Positions 61,302 to 64,000 of a stretch of DNA of 64,000 nt are shown here, one piece after another. A program made the translations under genes and the position numbers. Within the stretch, counting starts at the first letter, position 1, and each line of letters begins with the position of its first letter. The notes beneath the pieces were generated by a model. That model saw only the letters and a program-made list of their open reading frames with translations, did no database searches and was not told the origin of the DNA. This DNA is from Pedobacter faecalis (lineage in GTDB: Bacteria; Bacteroidota; Bacteroidia; Sphingobacteriales; Sphingobacteriaceae), in contig NZ_JARXOW010000001.1 of the NCBI RefSeq assembly GCF_030182585.1, positions 310,001 through 374,000 of the forward strand, in the 5' to 3' direction.

Positions 61302-62477
61302 ATGTTTTCTTCTAAAGATATTTCTGATTTTGCTGAGCTGGAAACCCCATTTTACTACTATGATCTCAACCTGCTTCAGCAAACTTTGCTAGCTTGCGCC
61401 GACGCGGCTAAGGTATATAATTTTCATGTGCATTACGCGATGAAGGCAAACTTTAACCCGAAGGTTCTGGATGCGATAAAGCTCGCCGGACTGGGTGCTG
61501 ATTGTGTAAGCGGTGGCGAGGTAAGTAAAGCTTTGGAGGTAGGTTTTGATAAGCGTAAGGTCGTTTTTGCTGGTGTGGGTAAATCTGATAAGGAAATTGT
61601 AGCCGCGCTAAACAGCGATATCTTCTGTTTCAATGTTGAATCCATCCAGGAACTGGAAGTCATTAACGGACTTGCTGAAATACATGGAAGGCGTGCCCGG
61701 GTTGCGATTCGTATCAATCCGAATGTAGATGCTCATACACATCATAATATCACTACTGGGCTGGATGAGAACAAGTTCGGGATCAATTCGTGGGATTTAC
61801 CGGCATGTGCCGAGATGCTTAAACAATCGGCTCAGCTCGACTTTGTTGGTATTCACTTCCACATCGGCTCACAGATTACCAATCTTGACGTATACAAAAA
61901 CCTTTGTGTACGCGTTAACGAGTTTGCTTCATGGTTTGAGGAGCGTGGGTTTCTTGTTAAAGTTCTCAACGTTGGGGGTGGACTGGGTATTGACTATCAT
62001 AATCCGGACAATCAGATTCCTGATTTTGACGCCTATTTTAAAATATTCCGTGATTTTCTGGAAGTTCGGCTTAATCAGGAGGTGCATTTTGAACTGGGGA
62101 GGGCACTGGTAGGTCAATGCGCATCACTGGTAAGCCGAGTTCTATATGTGAAGAATGGCAAAAAGAAGAATTTTGTCATACTTGATGCTGGTATGACTGA
62201 ACTGATGCGTCCGGCACTTTACCAGGCCTATCATCAGATTGAAAATCTGAGCAGGAGAGAGCACGTTCAGCTAGCCAACTTGATAAAATATGATATTGTA
62301 GGCCCAATTTGCGAGAGTACTGACTGTTTTGGGAAGGAAGTGGAGCTTCCGGAAACCTTTCGTGGCGATTTCGTTACGCTAAGAAGTGCGGGGGCATATG
62401 GAGAAGTAATGGCTTCCAATTACAACCTCAGAAATGAGCTGAGGTCAGTATACACGGTTAATGAGCTCGCGGACTAA
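61302..62477 (+). CDS. lysA: Diaminopimelate decarboxylase
   Basis: The 391-residue PLP enzyme makes lysine from meso-diaminopimelate, the last step of the pathway. The PLP lysine lies in VHYAMKANFNP near residue 48. The family motifs LGADCVSGGEVSKAL, FVGIHFHIGSQI, LNVGGGLGIDY, ELGRALVG (substrate) and the aromatic/cysteine site PICESTDCFGK near 345 are present. It completes the pathway that lysC starts. Confidence 0.94.
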   Translation: MFSSKDISDFAELETPFYYYDLNLLQQTLLACADAAKVYNFHVHYAMKANFNPKVLDAIKLAGLGADCVSGGEVSKALEVGFDKRKVVFAGVGKSDKEIVAALNSDIFCFNVESIQELEVINGLAEIHGRRARVAIRINPNVDAHTHHNITTGLDENKFGINSWDLPACAEMLKQSAQLDFVGIHFHIGSQITNLDVYKNLCVRVNEFASWFEERGFLVKVLNVGGGLGIDYHNPDNQIPDFDAYFKIFRDFLEVRLNQEVHFELGRALVGQCASLVSRVLYVKNGKKKNFVILDAGMTELMRPALYQAYHQIENLSRREHVQLANLIKYDIVGPICESTDCFGKEVELPETFRGDFVTLRSAGAYGEVMASNYNLRNELRSVYTVNELAD

Positions 62478-62486
62478 ACGCGAGCT

Positions 62487-62867
62487 CTATTCTTCAAAGA
62501 AATCAAGTAGTCCGCCAATGAAATATTCATTCAATCCTTCGGTAAAGTCAGCATAATCTTGGTCTGGGATATTCGTCTGAACAAATTCCATCGAAGTTCC
62601 CTTCTTATCCTCATGAAGTTTTATGGTAACAATTGATGCTTCCTCCTGGTCGCCGAAGTACCACTGCTGAACGATTTTTTTGCCATATTCAAAATCGAGG
62701 TTTTTGCCGCTTATGTCTCCATCCCACAAGGAAAATTCTGTGTCAGGGGCATCCGTAAACACAACTTCTGCTCCTGTCCATAGTTGTATGCTTTGTGCCT
62801 TGGTTAATGCCAGGTACACTTCCTCCGGTGAAGCGGTTATGTAGGTATATCTCTTAAATGTTCTCAT
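62487..62867 (-). CDS. START-like SRPBCC-domain protein
   Basis: This 126-residue protein is a small AHSA1/START-fold domain: ITASPEEVYLALTKAQSIQLWTGAEVVF, then SLWDGDISGKNLDFE, QQWYFGDQEEASIVTIKL and the final helix GLNEYFIGGLLDFFEE. Its role is unknown. It follows the membrane-protein gene, which it overlaps by 14 bases. It is convergent with lysA, 9 bases away. Confidence 0.85.
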   Translation of the reverse strand: MRTFKRYTYITASPEEVYLALTKAQSIQLWTGAEVVFTDAPDTEFSLWDGDISGKNLDFEYGKKIVQQWYFGDQEEASIVTIKLHEDKKGTSMEFVQTNIPDQDYADFTEGLNEYFIGGLLDFFEE

Positions 62868-64000
62868 GTTCTATTTCAGTAGCTTTTATCTCTACCTGAG
62901 GTTTCTGCTCATAAAGGTTTGTATAATATACACCGAGTGCCGACTGCCATGCAAATTTAGGATATGTGAACACAAATGTATCCCTGACTCGTTCAGATTT
63001 TAACAAATATAAAATCCAGGCAAAGCTGTAAAGAGTACCAAAGATCACCTGAACTACCGCTTCGGGTGTTGTAAAAGATACGTTTTGAGATCTGTTGATC
63101 AGCCCGCCTACCAAAAAGTCCGACAGCAAGAGTACTATATTGATCGCTGTCAGAATGATGAAATGTTTCGGAAATTCTCTCCTGCGCTGAAAGAAAATCA
63201 CCATGCAAAATATACTGTACGTAAAGAGGATTGAAAACAGAATTGTTTCAAGCAGGAAATAAGATTTGAGTGGAAGAGCCCAACTACCAAAGCTTGTGAT
63301 GTTCATCCATACTGTCTTGTTGAATACACCCGAGTTCAAAACTCCATGTATCAGTAGAATTGGGAGAACTACGATACGTATTGCAAGCAATATTAACCAG
63401 CCTTTGATCTCTGTTGCATTCGCAATAGCGTTTACATTAAAAGTGCTCGGTGTTTTAAACAGCCGGAAAAAGATAAAACCCGAGACCGCGGCAGCAAGCA
63501 TATACGTGATCGCGGTAAATTGATTCGGGCCAGTCGCTGTTTCAGCGTTTATGCTTCGTCTGACGTAATGAGTCAGATATTCGTCGATCTTTTTCACATC
63601 TTTTGCGTATGCTCTGGCTTTATCGGAAGCTAAAAAAGAAGACATGTTTCGATAAGTATAACTAAATCTTAATTCCCGGTCTCGCTGACTGGTGTAAATA
63701 TCAAAATGGTAGTCGCCGGTTTCAACCTGAAAACTGTCTTCAGATGGACTGACATCGTAAGGCATATCTACAAAGATATTCTGCTCCACATTCAAGTCTT
63801 CATCTAGCAAAACGGGCGACAATCTGGCGCTTATCGGGATCTTCCGAAGATTAGCGTTGATAATATCACCATAGAAATAAACCACCTTGTCTTTTATTTC
63901 GTCGTTGTCTGCCCAGATATTCTTGATTTCATACGATTCAGTAACTTCGATGGTATTCGATTCTTCATGATCTTCTACTTTTAGCGATTCTGCGACTGAA
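62854..64000 (-). CDS. DUF3857/transglutaminase-type protein with C-terminal DUF2569 membrane domain (5' end outside window)
   Basis: The frame stays open to the right edge, giving at least 382 residues. The first 130 visible residues resemble the last beta-rich part of DUF3857-transglutaminase proteins (IPISARLSPVLLDED, SYTYRNMSSFLASDKARAYAKDVKKID). The C-terminal 240 residues hold about six membrane helices with GWLILLAIRIVVLPILL, the DUF2569 signature. The catalytic part, if present, lies beyond the window. An internal GTG at 63885 is not the true start. It overlaps the START-like gene by 14 bases. Confidence 0.75.
   Translation of the reverse strand, partial: SVAESLKVEDHEESNTIEVTESYEIKNIWADNDEIKDKVVYFYGDIINANLRKIPISARLSPVLLDEDLNVEQNIFVDMPYDVSPSEDSFQVETGDYHFDIYTSQRDRELRFSYTYRNMSSFLASDKARAYAKDVKKIDEYLTHYVRRSINAETATGPNQFTAITYMLAAAVSGFIFFRLFKTPSTFNVNAIANATEIKGWLILLAIRIVVLPILLIHGVLNSGVFNKTVWMNITSFGSWALPLKSYFLLETILFSILFTYSIFCMVIFFQRRREFPKHFIILTAINIVLLLSDFLVGGLINRSQNVSFTTPEAVVQVIFGTLYSFAWILYLLKSERVRDTFVFTYPKFAWQSALGVYYTNLYEQKPQVEIKATEIEHENI

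Overview
The window looks like chromosome of a Bacteroidota bacterium, most probably Sphingobacteriaceae (Pedobacter-like). The evidence is a SusC/SusD outer-membrane pair preceded by an ECF sigma factor and FecR anti-sigma factor, TlpA-type secreted redoxins, LytTR two-component regulation, weak Shine-Dalgarno sites, and many promoters of the Bacteroidota type (TAnnTTTG at -7, often with TTTG about 19-20 bases upstream). No phage, IS element or CRISPR array was seen.

Layout. 1-5.9 kb: a truncated secreted serine hydrolase, a DinB-fold protein, a fermentative D-lactate dehydrogenase behind a CRP-like site, an ArsR-SRPBCC-DoxX operon with two operator palindromes, and two AraC regulators. 5.9-9.3 kb: an electrophile/quinone reductase cluster (MDR oxidoreductase, Old Yellow Enzyme, HxlR regulator, divergent SDR). 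9.2-15.1 kb: a PAS sensor with a histidine box but no ATPase domain, then a GbsR/MarR-led operon (TIGR01777 epimerase, membrane SRPBCC protein, and an in-frame fusion of a luciferase-domain protein with a secreted NUC1-type nuclease) behind a 38-bp perfect palindrome. 15.1-18.2 kb: a toxin-antitoxin scrapyard (antitoxin with a frameshifted toxin, facing an intact TA pair) and a lipoprotein redoxin.

18.3-34.4 kb: a block bounded on the left by a 28-bp copy of the 3' end of tRNA-Lys and on the right by the complete tRNA-Lys gene, in the geometry of an integrated island. It carries an AraC-controlled hydrolase, an ECF sigma-FecR-SusC-SusD-TlpA uptake locus (the TlpA protein is an internal tandem duplication), a serine hydrolase, and a LytS/LytTR two-component system with a DUF6268 beta-barrel. 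No integrase is visible, so this is an inference from the repeat.

34.6-64 kb: mostly housekeeping. Small secreted proteins, glycosidases (GH71/99-like, GH172/DUF2961), an aldo/keto reductase, tRNA-Leu, a HAD phosphatase, an EEP hydrolase, Lrp/AsnC, serC with a group-2 sigma factor, dgt, sodC, an M1 peptidase, mqo, an AsmA protein, OsmC, a proB-proA-lacI operon, a phosphohexomutase, and lysC and lysA with a probable small antisense-strand membrane protein between them. The window ends inside a DUF3857/DUF2569-type membrane protein.

Functions were assigned by recognising motifs and domain order by eye; no database search was possible. Starts were moved from the longest frame where a signal peptide, family start or promoter position argued for it.
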